Source of the DNA: Actinomyces urinae
GTDB lineage: Bacteria; Actinomycetota; Actinomycetes; Actinomycetales; Actinomycetaceae
Length of the DNA stretch: 64,000 nucleotides
Assembly: GCF_900119695.1 (NCBI RefSeq)
Contig: NZ_LT632547.1
Span: forward strand, 1,116,001 to 1,180,000
Reading direction: 5' to 3'
In this document: piece after piece, positions 34,547 through 43,080 of the stretch
Layout: every line of letters starts with the position of its first letter
Numbering within the stretch: the stretch's first letter is position 1
The notes under the pieces: model-generated
Told to the model about the DNA's origin: nothing
Database searches by the model: none
What the model saw: only the letters and a program-made list of their open reading frames with translations
Program-made: the position numbers and the translations under genes

Positions 34547-36007
34547 GTGGCTCAAATTGTCGTTCTTGGTGCAGGCATCGCTGGTCACACGGCCTCGATG
34601 ATCCTCGCAAGAGAGCTAAAGAACACAGAACATCAAGTCGTGGTCGTCTCGCCAAAACCAACCTGGAACTGGGTTCCGTCCAACATCTGGGTTGGCACGG
34701 GCTCAATGCCTCGTGAAAAGGTGGTCTTCGAACTTCGCCCACTTTACGAAAAGTACGGCATCGATTTCCGCCAGGCGGCCGCTCACAACATCTACCCGGA
34801 GGGCACGGAAGATAACCCGCGTCCGCAGGTAGAGTTCGAATACACCGATCCGGCTCACAAGGGCCAGACGGATCGCGTTGAGTTTGACTACTTGATTAAC
34901 GCAACCGGCCCGAAGCTGAACTTCGCGGCAACGCCGGGTCTTGGCCCAGACGGCGGCTTCACGCAGTCGGTGTGCACCGATGCTCACGCTGAGGTTTGTG
35001 GTGAAGAGTTTCTTCGCGCGGTTAACCGCATGAAGAACGGCGAGCGCCTCCGCTTCGTTATTGGTACCGGCGCCGGTAACTGCACCTGCCAGGGCGCTGC
35101 TTTCGAGTACACCTTCAACACCGACTTCGAGCTTCGTCAGCATGGCGTGCGCGACAAGGCAGAGATCGTTTACATCACGAACGAGCCCAAGCTCGGCGAC
35201 CTCGGCGTTGGCGGTATGACGTTCAAGCAGGACGGCTACTACACCACCTCGCAGCTGTGGACCGAGTCCATTTTCCGCGAGCGCGGCGTTAAGGCTATTG
35301 CGCAGGTTGCGGTCAAGAACATCGAGGCTGACAAGCTGACGTACGAGAACGCTGACGGCGAAGAGCACGTTCTCGATTACGATTTCGCCATGCTCCTGCC
35401 TCCATTCACCGGTATTCCGATGAAGGCATTCGACCGCGAGGGCAACGACATTTCTGACGTTGTCTTTAACCCGGCAGGCTTCATGAAGGTTGACGCGGAC
35501 TACACGCCGAAGCCTTACGAGCAGTGGCGTGCAAAGGACTGGCCGCGCACCTACCAGAACCCCACCTACGGCAACATGTTTGCTGTTGGCATTGCGTTCG
35601 CTCCGCCGCACGCAATTTCTGAGCCAACCAAGACACCGAACGGCACTGTGATTGCTCCGGCGCCTCCGCGTACCGGCCAGCCCTCGGGCACGATGGCAGC
35701 CAAGGTTGCTGAGTCCATCCTCGATCGCCTAAACGATCCCAATGCTCCGCTTCGCGAAGCGTCCCTGGGTGACCTTGGCGCGATTTGTGACGCTTCTACC
35801 GGTCGTAACATGCTTTCCGGCTCTGCTGCCGCGATGGTCATGTACCCGGTTGTTCCGGATAACACCGTGTACCCCGAAACGGGTCGTCACCCCACCCTCA
35901 CGCAGGGTGAACTCGGCCTGTTCGGCCACTGGGTCAAGATCCTGTACCACTACCTGTTCATCTACAAGGCGAAGGCCCTTCCAGGCTGGAACCTACTGCC
36001 GGAGTGA
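34547..36007 (+). CDS. Sulfide:quinone-oxidoreductase-like flavoprotein
   Basis: The 486-residue FAD protein has dinucleotide motif VVLGAGIAGHTAS at the N-terminus, LINATGPKLNF and SVCTDAHA (C143), which match the sulfide:quinone oxidoreductase family. Further cysteines are C151, C179, C181 and C414. The C-terminal helix (HWVKILYHYLFIYKAKALPGW) fits membrane and quinone contact. However, the FAVGIAFAPP segment has no cysteine where SQRs usually have GVCVAIPP, so classical persulfide chemistry is uncertain. A related quinone reductase activity is possible. The GTG start at 34547 is adopted. A 62-residue gene follows with 5 bases between. Confidence 0.75.
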   Translation: MAQIVVLGAGIAGHTASMILARELKNTEHQVVVVSPKPTWNWVPSNIWVGTGSMPREKVVFELRPLYEKYGIDFRQAAAHNIYPEGTEDNPRPQVEFEYTDPAHKGQTDRVEFDYLINATGPKLNFAATPGLGPDGGFTQSVCTDAHAEVCGEEFLRAVNRMKNGERLRFVIGTGAGNCTCQGAAFEYTFNTDFELRQHGVRDKAEIVYITNEPKLGDLGVGGMTFKQDGYYTTSQLWTESIFRERGVKAIAQVAVKNIEADKLTYENADGEEHVLDYDFAMLLPPFTGIPMKAFDREGNDISDVVFNPAGFMKVDADYTPKPYEQWRAKDWPRTYQNPTYGNMFAVGIAFAPPHAISEPTKTPNGTVIAPAPPRTGQPSGTMAAKVAESILDRLNDPNAPLREASLGDLGAICDASTGRNMLSGSAAAMVMYPVVPDNTVYPETGRHPTLTQGELGLFGHWVKILYHYLFIYKAKALPGWNLLPE

Positions 36008-36012
36008 TCAAC

Positions 36013-36201
36013 ATGTCAGAAAAAACTGCGGAAGCAATGAAGACTGTCGAACAGCTTGACCCGCGAACGGCTGCACGTCTTGCACGAGCACCGCTTCCAA
36101 CCAAGTACACGACCTTCAAGCGTAACTTCATTCCCTACCAGCTTGTGCGCTTCGCATTGTTTAACATTCGCACGCTCGACATCGTGCGTCGAAGCATGTA
36201 A
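36013..36201 (+). CDS. Small protein co-transcribed with SQR-like gene
   Basis: The 62-residue protein has a charged N-terminal half and an amphipathic C-terminal half (NFIPYQLVRFALFNIRTLDI) that could lie on the membrane surface. I do not recognise a family. The ATG at 36013 has GGAG at 36001-36004; the gap to the SQR stop is 5 bases, so co-translation is likely. It could be a membrane-recruiting or regulatory subunit of the flavoprotein; this is inference. Confidence 0.6.
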   Translation: MSEKTAEAMKTVEQLDPRTAARLARAPLPTKYTTFKRNFIPYQLVRFALFNIRTLDIVRRSM

Positions 36202-36225
36202 CAGCGCTACATAGTTGAATACTGA

Positions 36226-36257
36226 TTTTGGTGGGCCACGAAAGTGGTCCACCAAAA
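36226..36257 (+). terminator. Terminator after SQR-like operon
   Basis: TTTTGGTGGGCCAC (36226-36239) pairs with GTGGTCCACCAAAA (36244-36257) around GAAA, with one G-T pair. CTTTT follows. Confidence 0.7.
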
Positions 36258-36403
36258 CTTTTCCCAAGAGATTCTCAGGTTAGTTTTATGCCCTACCCAG
36301 AAAAGGGACATACATTTTTATTTATCGCTGAGGAAATCGGCGAGGTGCTGTTTTCAGATTTGTTTCCTCGATACTGAAAACCTTGCATTGTGTTGATGGG
36401 ATG

Positions 36404-36445
36404 ACATGGGGGTGGCCCGAGCTTTAGCTCGGGCCACCCCCATGT
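36404..36445. terminator. Very long perfect hairpin between convergent operons
   Basis: The two 20-base arms (36404-36423 and 36426-36445) are perfectly complementary with only TT between. The hairpin sits between the convergent SQR-like operon and the sialic acid operon end (36490). It has no clear T-run on either strand, so it may be a bidirectional terminator or transcript stabiliser. Confidence 0.65.
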
Positions 36446-36489
36446 TTCATACTCGAGTACGAAGCGTTAACACTCTGATCTGAACCGTA

Positions 36490-37401
36490 TTACAGCAAGC
36501 CCTCCTGCTTGAGAATCTGAGCAACTGCCACCCGGTTCTCGCCTTCCAAAGGCAGTACAGGCTCTGGCATTTGTGCAGAGTCAAAAACGCCCATCAGGTT
36601 GAGAGCGGTCTTGAATCCTCCTACACCAGCAGCGAAACCAAACTCGCCACGCGACACTGACGTGATGCGCATGAGGCGCGCAGCCTTAGTTTGGAGTTCT
36701 CGCACACGGTCCCAGTCACCGGCCTGGTATGCCTTCCACTGATCCACGTATAGATCGGGATTAACATTAGCGAGGCCAGGAACAGATCCGTCAGCGCCAG
36801 ATAGGTATGCGCCGTCAACTACGACTTCATGTCCGGTAAATACCTGTAGCGGGTGACCTGCGAGCTCGTTAGCCATCGTGAGGTAGCGGAAGCTCACGTC
36901 GTCGCCCGACGAGTCTTTAACACCTGCCAGCACGCCATCAACTCCGAGACGGACCAGCATGTCTCCCTGTAGCTTGATGCGAACGCACTGGGGAAGGTCG
37001 TAGGCGAAAATGGGGAGGTCCGTGGCCTCGTGGATGAGACGGAAATGACGCTCCACTTCCTTTTGGCCCACGATTGCGTAGAACGGGGCGGTAGCGACAA
37101 TAGCGTCGACTCCCATCTCTTCCGCAACGCGCACGTGTTCGAGGACGCGCGGGGTGGTGGTATCGATAGCGCCGGCCATAATGGGCACACGACCGTCTGC
37201 GACGCGCAGCGCGGTCTCAAGTATTTGTCGCCTACGCTCATCAGTGCAGAACACCACTTCGGAGGACGATCCCAGCACGAATAGACCGTCTACGCCGGCC
37301 TCGATCATGCGATTCAAGGACCGCTCGTAGGAAGCGACATCAAGTTCATGATCGTCGGTAAGCGGGGTAACAACGGGGGGAATAATTCCGTGGAATTTCA
37401 T
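36490..37401 (-). CDS. nanA: N-acetylneuraminate lyase-like aldolase (DHDPS superfamily)
   Basis: The 303-residue TIM-barrel aldolase has Schiff-base lysine K162 in GVKDSSGD, Y134 in YDLP and GSSSE at 44-48 in place of the usual GxxGE loop. The family includes sialic acid lyase and dihydrodipicolinate synthase. Its place at the end of the sialic acid transporter operon, with nanK and nanE nearby, supports cleavage of Neu5Ac to ManNAc and pyruvate; sequence alone would not settle this. The ATG at 37401 has GAGGAC upstream; a longer frame to 37413 overlaps the ATPase gene. Confidence 0.72.
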   Translation of the reverse strand: MKFHGIIPPVVTPLTDDHELDVASYERSLNRMIEAGVDGLFVLGSSSEVVFCTDERRRQILETALRVADGRVPIMAGAIDTTTPRVLEHVRVAEEMGVDAIVATAPFYAIVGQKEVERHFRLIHEATDLPIFAYDLPQCVRIKLQGDMLVRLGVDGVLAGVKDSSGDDVSFRYLTMANELAGHPLQVFTGHEVVVDGAYLSGADGSVPGLANVNPDLYVDQWKAYQAGDWDRVRELQTKAARLMRITSVSRGEFGFAAGVGGFKTALNLMGVFDSAQMPEPVLPLEGENRVAVAQILKQEGLL

Positions 37402-37409
37402 GATTGTCC

Positions 37410-38261
37410 TCAAGCCTTAGTGGTTCCTAGATCCGGGTGCAGCAGTGACGGTGCTGCACCAAGAAGAGTCTTTGTGTATGGATGCTGTGGATTCTCAAGC
37501 AACTGCTTGGCTGGCCCCTGTTCCACGACCTTGCCGGAGTTCATCACAGCAATGATGTCGGAAATGTAACGAACCGTCTGGATGTCATGGGAGATGAAGA
37601 CCATTGCGAGACCAAGTTGGTTTTTCAAATCCATCAGCAAGTTCAAAATCTGGGCGCGAACCGACACGTCGAGTGCAGACGTGGGTTCGTCTGCGATGAT
37701 CGCATCTGGGCTGAGCGAGAGCGCGCGCGCAATAGCAACGCGTTGACGCTGACCGCCAGAAAGCTGTCCGGGAAGCGCGTCTAGAGCTGAATGAGGTAGT
37801 CCCACCATGTGGATGAGTTCTTCCACTCTAGCTTCTCGATCAGCTTCACTTCCGATTTTGTGGACTCGAAGAGGGTCCATCAGCTGGTCACGCACCGCCA
37901 TGCGAGCGTTCAATGCGGTTGCGGGATCCTGGAACACTACAGAAACCACGCGTCCAATCTTGCGCCTATCCGCCGCCGATCGTTTGGTGACTTCGTCGCC
38001 ACGGAAGAACACTTTGCCCGACGTTGCGGACTGCAGGCCACACATAACGTTGGCCGTAGTGGACTTTCCGGAACCGGATTCACCCACGAGGCCGAGGACT
38101 TTGCCGGGCATCAGTTTCATGCTGACGTCTTGCACAGCATGAACCTTGTTCGGGCTGAAAACCGAGCCGGTACGGGTTTTGAACGTTACGCTGACGTCCT
38201 GTAGTTCAATGATTGGCCCATCGTAAGGGGCGAGTTCTGTCATTGAAGCTTTGCTAGCCAT
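37410..38261 (-). CDS. ABC transporter ATPase, Dpp/Opp F type (sialic acid operon)
   Basis: The 283-residue ATPase has Walker A GESGSGKS (60-67), Q-loop Q111, signature LSGGQ (167-171) and Walker B AIIADEP ending near 193. The C-terminal HPYTKTLLGAAP is typical of oligopeptide-family ATPases. It would energise the importer with the fused permease-ATPase encoded upstream. Its ATG overlaps the upstream TAA by one base (TAATG), so the genes are translationally coupled. Confidence 0.88.
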   Translation of the reverse strand: MASKASMTELAPYDGPIIELQDVSVTFKTRTGSVFSPNKVHAVQDVSMKLMPGKVLGLVGESGSGKSTTANVMCGLQSATSGKVFFRGDEVTKRSAADRRKIGRVVSVVFQDPATALNARMAVRDQLMDPLRVHKIGSEADREARVEELIHMVGLPHSALDALPGQLSGGQRQRVAIARALSLSPDAIIADEPTSALDVSVRAQILNLLMDLKNQLGLAMVFISHDIQTVRYISDIIAVMNSGKVVEQGPAKQLLENPQHPYTKTLLGAAPSLLHPDLGTTKA

Positions 38262-40336
38262 TATTTGGCCTCCCCATTCAACTCGTTTTCAACAGGCTTG
38301 CCGGGATGTTTTGGCGGCTCGTATCCCGCCTCGATCCAAACGCTGTCTGGCTCGGCAGCGTACCTGTGGCTGACGCCCGGAATACTCATGATGATCGGCT
38401 TCGTTTGCAGGCCTACATCCGGGTGGGATGAGCGGGGCGCAAAGCGGTCACCGTCGGGGAAATCCCGCGGCGAAGGCACCGTGCCGGGAACCTGGTGAAG
38501 TCGTCCTGATCCGGCCTCGATTGAGAGCACGGAGCCCAGTAGGCCGCGCGTGTACTCGTGAACCGGGTTGACCAGAAGTTCCGATGTCGTTGCCTGCTCC
38601 ACAACCTGGCCGGCGTACATGACGGTAATCTTGTGGGCTACTTCGGCAACTAGAGCGAGGTCGTGTGACACGAATACCATGGCGAAGCCTAGCTTCTCAC
38701 GAAGCTCGTTGAGCAGGTCGATCACTTGGCGTTGAACGGTGACGTCGAGTGCCGTGGTGGGTTCGTCTGCGATGATGAGCTTCGGATCGCGGGTGAGAGC
38801 CATTGCAATGAGGACGCGTTGACGCTGACCGCCGGAGAGTTCGTGCGGGTAGGACTCGAGCGTTCGCTTGGGGTCCAAGCCCACGAGCTCGAGGAGCTCT
38901 TCTGCGGTGCGGGTTCCCCCACGCTTGGTCAGCTGCTTCATTTGGGAGCGAATCAGCATGGCGGGGTTGAGCGAAGACAGGGCGTCTTGGTAGATCATTG
39001 CCAGTTCGTGACCGAGGAGCTTCTGACGCTCCTTGGGCGTCATCTTCAACAGGTCGCGACCCTGATATAGGATTTCTCCGGTAATCTGCGCCTTCGGGTC
39101 AATCAACCCCATGATGGTGAGAGCAGTGATCGACTTGCCACATCCGGATTCGCCTACAAGGCCCATGGTTTCGTTCTCGCGCACTGAGAATGAAACACCG
39201 TCTACCACATTCACGTCGCCGTGGCGGGGGAATTTGATCGACAGGTTCTTCACCTCGAGTAGCACTTTGCCGCTTTCCACAGGGGCAAACCGGTCGGTGC
39301 GCTCACGCTCAACGGCGGCCAGTTGGTTGATGCGCTGCTGTAGCGATTCGGCTTGCTCAGCGTAAGCGAGACGCGGGTCAAGGAGCAGGCGATCTTCCTT
39401 CCGCTCGCCTGAAACTGCCTGAACCTTCTGGGTGGATGCGGGGGCGGCAACCATTGCGTCCGTGATGCCTTCGGACAAAATGTTGAGGCACAGAACGGTC
39501 ACCATGATCATGATGCCGGGGAACGTTGCGGTCCACCACATGCCCGCCAGGATTGAGCCGGATGAGGAGGCATCGGAAAGCACGTTACCCCAGGTGGGAA
39601 CCATGGTTGGCTGCAGGCCCGAACCGATGAAGGTAAGGGAGGCTTCCAGGATGATCGCGTCAGCGACAAGGACGGTTGCGAACACGAGGACGGGTGCCGC
39701 GGTGTTGCGCACAACGTGCTTGGTCACGATCCACGGCGCCCTTGCACCAGAGACAATAACTGCACGCACGTAATCTTCGCCGTAGGCGCTCATGACGTTG
39801 GCGCGGACAATGCGCGCGATCTGGGGCGTGTAGACGAAGGCGATAGAGACGATGATGACCGTGACGATACCACCGACGTTGTCCGCATCCAGACGTTTGC
39901 TGAAGACCAGGACCATGACGGCAGCCATTGCGATGCCAGGAACCGCCATGATGATGTCCATGATGCGCATTATGACTTCGTTAACCCACTTGCGTGAGAC
40001 GGCGGCAACGGCGCCGATGATTGACCCAACGAAGAGGGCTCCGAGGGCTGCGAACAGGCCGATGGAGATTGAGTATCGACCACCGTATAGGAGGCGGGAA
40101 AGGATGTCGCGACCCACGTGGTCGGTTCCGAACGGGTGTTCACCACCCGGGGCAACCCAGTTAGCGAAGGTTTGGGACGGACCGTAGGGCGCGATAAGGG
40201 GCGCGAGTAGCGAGAGTAGTACGACGAACGCGATCACGAAAATGGAGATGCGCGAGCCGATCGACATGTTCTTGAAACGCGTGAACTTAACGCCCGGTTG
40301 AGTAACTTTTTCTAGCTTTTTCTTTTTTGAAGTCAT
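38261..40336 (-). CDS. Fused ABC permease-ATPase (DppC-DppD type, sialic acid importer)
   Basis: The 691-residue protein joins a permease (residues 1-300; HPFGTDHVGRDILSRLLYGG, then the EALT-like loop around YGEDYVRAVIVSGA) to an ATPase (about 355-620; Walker A GESGCGKS 395-402, LSGGQ 500-504, IIADEP 521-526, H558). The linker is about 50 residues of charged helix. A tail of about 70 residues follows. A similar fusion is, to my memory, SiaG of the Corynebacterium glutamicum sialic acid importer SiaEFGI. The frame is intact across the junction. Confidence 0.88.
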   Translation of the reverse strand: MTSKKKKLEKVTQPGVKFTRFKNMSIGSRISIFVIAFVVLLSLLAPLIAPYGPSQTFANWVAPGGEHPFGTDHVGRDILSRLLYGGRYSISIGLFAALGALFVGSIIGAVAAVSRKWVNEVIMRIMDIIMAVPGIAMAAVMVLVFSKRLDADNVGGIVTVIIVSIAFVYTPQIARIVRANVMSAYGEDYVRAVIVSGARAPWIVTKHVVRNTAAPVLVFATVLVADAIILEASLTFIGSGLQPTMVPTWGNVLSDASSSGSILAGMWWTATFPGIMIMVTVLCLNILSEGITDAMVAAPASTQKVQAVSGERKEDRLLLDPRLAYAEQAESLQQRINQLAAVERERTDRFAPVESGKVLLEVKNLSIKFPRHGDVNVVDGVSFSVRENETMGLVGESGCGKSITALTIMGLIDPKAQITGEILYQGRDLLKMTPKERQKLLGHELAMIYQDALSSLNPAMLIRSQMKQLTKRGGTRTAEELLELVGLDPKRTLESYPHELSGGQRQRVLIAMALTRDPKLIIADEPTTALDVTVQRQVIDLLNELREKLGFAMVFVSHDLALVAEVAHKITVMYAGQVVEQATTSELLVNPVHEYTRGLLGSVLSIEAGSGRLHQVPGTVPSPRDFPDGDRFAPRSSHPDVGLQTKPIIMSIPGVSHRYAAEPDSVWIEAGYEPPKHPGKPVENELNGEAK

Positions 40337-40342
40337 CGCTGT

Positions 40343-41296
40343 TTACACCGACCTTATGCGCGGGTTGATTAGCAGGTAGAGCATGTCGACGATGATGTTG
40401 ACGATGATGAAGGCGATTGCGACAACTAGCACGCCACCTTGCACCAGGCTCACGTAGTTCGCTTGAATACCGGTGACGAGTACGCGTCCCATTCCCTGCA
40501 GGTTGAAGATGATTTCGATAACTACTGCGCCACCGATTAGGTAGCCGACGCGCAGACCCAACACAGTGACAGGGGTGATGAGCGCGTTGCGCAGAACGTT
40601 GCGAGATATGACGACAGCGCGAGGAATGCCTGCGCCAAGTGCAGTGCGGACGTAGTCCGAGTCAAGCTCTTCAACCATTGACGTTCGAACCACGCGGGTC
40701 ATTTGACCAATTACCGGGGTTGCAAGAGCAACGGCCGGTAGCAACATGCGAAGGAACCAGCCGGAAAAGTCACCGGTGATTGAAGGTAGGGGGCCTGACA
40801 CCGGGAGGGGTGATCCAACGAAGCCAAGCACGAGGAGGCTGGCTAGCCAAAATGACGGGGTTCCAAGGAAGATGACTGAGAGTACGCGGATCACTTGGTC
40901 TGGCCACTGGTCGCGGTAGATAGCTGCGATGATTCCTAGCGGGAATGCAAAGATGACCGCGATGAGGAGGCCGAAGAATGTTAGTTGCAACGTGATTGGC
41001 AGTGCGGTGCGCACAAGGTCCGAGACTTTGTTTGCGCTACCCACGCCGTAGGATCCAAGGTCGCCCTGGATCATGCCGGCCATGTAGTTGAGGTATTGAA
41101 CTAGAAACGGATCTTTTAAGCCGTTGTCGATCCGGAATTGTTCGAGCGCCTCAGGGGTGGCAAATTCGCCAAGCGCTGAGTAGGCGGGATCGATAGGCGA
41201 CAGGTACATGATGAAGAAGACCACTAAGGTCGCTCCAATCACCATGATCGGGAGAGCGATGAGGCGCCGACCGAGAAGTCTAAGAAGATTATTCAC
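40343..41296 (-). CDS. ABC permease, DppB type (sialic acid importer)
   Basis: The 317-residue permease has six membrane segments, the N-terminal LGRRLIALPIMVIGATLVVFF hallmark of DppB/OppB proteins and the SYGVGSANKVSDLV loop. It pairs with the permease half of the fused protein whose gene starts 6 bases downstream. It lies after the binding-protein gene, separated from it by a hairpin. Confidence 0.9.
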   Translation of the reverse strand: MNNLLRLLGRRLIALPIMVIGATLVVFFIMYLSPIDPAYSALGEFATPEALEQFRIDNGLKDPFLVQYLNYMAGMIQGDLGSYGVGSANKVSDLVRTALPITLQLTFFGLLIAVIFAFPLGIIAAIYRDQWPDQVIRVLSVIFLGTPSFWLASLLVLGFVGSPLPVSGPLPSITGDFSGWFLRMLLPAVALATPVIGQMTRVVRTSMVEELDSDYVRTALGAGIPRAVVISRNVLRNALITPVTVLGLRVGYLIGGAVVIEIIFNLQGMGRVLVTGIQANYVSLVQGGVLVVAIAFIIVNIIVDMLYLLINPRIRSV

Positions 41297-41365
41297 AACC
41301 CATTTCCTGTTCTATCTGCGCTAAGAGATGACGCAGATTTTTGGTGGGGGTTTATTGGAAAGGTG

Positions 41366-41400
41366 AAGGGAGGGGCGGGACGTAATCTCGCCCCTCCCTT
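41366..41400 (-). terminator. Intra-operon hairpin after binding-protein gene
   Basis: A 15-bp stem with one G-T pair (41366-41380 with 41386-41400) lies 13 bases after the binding-protein stop and 69 bases before the permease start. It has little T-run. Such hairpins often lower expression of the membrane genes relative to the binding protein. Confidence 0.6.
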
Positions 41401-41413
41401 GCTTAGATACGGG

Positions 41414-42985
41414 TTACTTGACGGTTACGCCAAGTGCTTCAAGGCCGGTGGTGCCGATGCCTTGGAAGCCAGAGACCTTGTTCTCATTCACACCGGTGAT
41501 CATGGTGCGGTGGAAGAGTGGGAATACTGGCGCATTCTCAGCAATCAGATCCTGGGCTTCGCCCCACTTAGCCTTGGCTGCATCGCCATCAAGCTGGGAG
41601 GCTTCAGCAATGACGTCGCGCAGCTTCTTAAAGCTCTCCGGATCCGAGTTCTGCCAGTAGGTGCGCTTCTGAGTCCAGATGTTGTCGCCATACCACCAGT
41701 CGATGATGATGCCGGGGTCTTGACCAAATACCGACGGGTCGCCAGGTGCCATTGCAAGGTCGAAGGTTGGGTCATCAACGTCGGCGTAGTTTGCGTACAG
41801 GTCAGCGGAAGCTACGGACTGTACGTTTACCTTCAGGCCGGCTGCCTCGAGATCCTGCTTAACTTGCGGAACGAGGTTCACGATCCAAGCGTGGTCGGTG
41901 GTGACCAGCGTGATTTCGGTAAGACCCGCATCTGCGAAGGCTGCCTTCGCTGCTTCGGTGTCGAAGTCGAACTGCGTGGCGGCCTTCTTGTATACCGGGT
42001 TAGATTCTGGCAGGAAGGAGCTGGCTACTACCGCATCACCTGCAAGACCCTGCTCAACCAGCTTCTGACGGTCGATTGCCTGGTGGAATGCACGGCGTAC
42101 CTCAGGCTTGTCGAAGGGTGCCTTTGAGGTGTTGAACATGAGGAACGCGTTGTTGTAGCCCGGGGTTTCCTGGATGGTCCAGCCGGCGCCCTCAACCTGC
42201 GACTTGAGCGCAGAGGGTACGGTTTCCATGATGTCAATGGTGCCGCCGAGTGCTGCGGAGAGGCGAGCCGAGTCATCCTTCAAGATATCCCAGTGCATCT
42301 TCTCTACCGTTGCGGGCTTGGAGCCGTTGTAGAACTCGTTCGGAACCGCATCAATAGCGGTATCGGTGATGGATTCGTACTTGTACGGGCCGGTACCAAC
42401 GGGGAATGCCGTCATCTCTTCCTGCGTGGAAGAGGCGGGAATTACCTTGACATTCACGAGGCGCTGCGCCAGGTTGGCGAACGGGTACTTCAGCTTGAAC
42501 ACGAGGGTGGAATCGTCTTTTGCCTCTACTGAGTCCACCATTTCGAAGAACTGCTTGTAGATGGAGGTCTCATCAGTAGTGCGCGTCCAGGACTCGAGGT
42601 AGTCCTTTGTGGTCACGGGGGTGCCGTCAGAGAACTTGGCGTCCGCGCGCAGCGTGGCTTCGTATTCGGTGTCGGAAACCTGCTTGAGTTCTCCGTCAGC
42701 AAGTGCCGGGTAGACCTCGTACGTTGCCATGTCGAACTCGTACAGGCCTTCCATTACGTGCCAGTTAGACCCCATTGCAAGAGCCGAGGACGTGGTGGAA
42801 GGATTGTAGTTGGTGGTTTCATAGGCTACACCCAGATTCAGGGTGCCGGTGGGTGCACCACCATTATCGGCAGCACCTGTGGATTCCGTGCCGCCCTTGT
42901 CTGCCCCTCCGCCACAAGCTGAGAGCGCAAGCGCCGCGGCTGCCGCAACTGCGGCTACTTTGGCCCAGCGTTTCGAAGAACTCAT
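41414..42985 (-). CDS. ABC solute-binding lipoprotein, family 5 (sialic acid operon)
   Basis: The 523-residue lipoprotein has signal ALALSAC (C24), a Gly/Ala/Asp linker and the family 5 (Dpp/Opp) fold, with TLNLGVAYETTNYNPSTTSSA at the start of the mature domain. It captures the substrate for the importer, probably sialic acid or a sialyl oligosaccharide judging from the neighbours; binding residues cannot be assigned by eye. The ATG at 42985 has GAGAGGAAAAG upstream and gives a proper signal peptide, unlike the longer frame to 43051. It is the first gene of the minus-strand operon. Confidence 0.87.
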   Translation of the reverse strand: MSSSKRWAKVAAVAAAAALALSACGGGADKGGTESTGAADNGGAPTGTLNLGVAYETTNYNPSTTSSALAMGSNWHVMEGLYEFDMATYEVYPALADGELKQVSDTEYEATLRADAKFSDGTPVTTKDYLESWTRTTDETSIYKQFFEMVDSVEAKDDSTLVFKLKYPFANLAQRLVNVKVIPASSTQEEMTAFPVGTGPYKYESITDTAIDAVPNEFYNGSKPATVEKMHWDILKDDSARLSAALGGTIDIMETVPSALKSQVEGAGWTIQETPGYNNAFLMFNTSKAPFDKPEVRRAFHQAIDRQKLVEQGLAGDAVVASSFLPESNPVYKKAATQFDFDTEAAKAAFADAGLTEITLVTTDHAWIVNLVPQVKQDLEAAGLKVNVQSVASADLYANYADVDDPTFDLAMAPGDPSVFGQDPGIIIDWWYGDNIWTQKRTYWQNSDPESFKKLRDVIAEASQLDGDAAKAKWGEAQDLIAENAPVFPLFHRTMITGVNENKVSGFQGIGTTGLEALGVTVK

Positions 42986-43044
42986 TACTTTTCCTCTCCG
43001 TTGAGAAATGGGAATGAAACGGATTCGCTTCACTTCTGAAACAA

Positions 43045-43060
43045 TAAGCATCGGTGCTTA
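43045..43060. promoter_or_regulatory. Palindrome TAAGCA-TCGG-TGCTTA in the sia intergenic region
   Basis: Perfect 6-bp arms flank a 4-base centre, between the divergent binding-protein and GntR genes (60 bases from one start, 20 from the other). A GntR/FadR dimer encoded next door is the obvious candidate to bind here and control both directions. Confidence 0.5.
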
Positions 43061-43080
43061 GCATCAGTTAGGATAATCGT

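Noticed and set aside
34703-35611. Minus-strand ORF of 302 codons inside the SQR-like gene
   Set aside because: It is fully antisense to a gene with clear FAD motifs; long antisense frames are common in high-GC DNA.
41363-42127. Plus-strand ORF of 254 codons within the binding-protein gene
   Set aside because: It is antisense to a well-defined lipoprotein gene and begins in the intra-operon hairpin.
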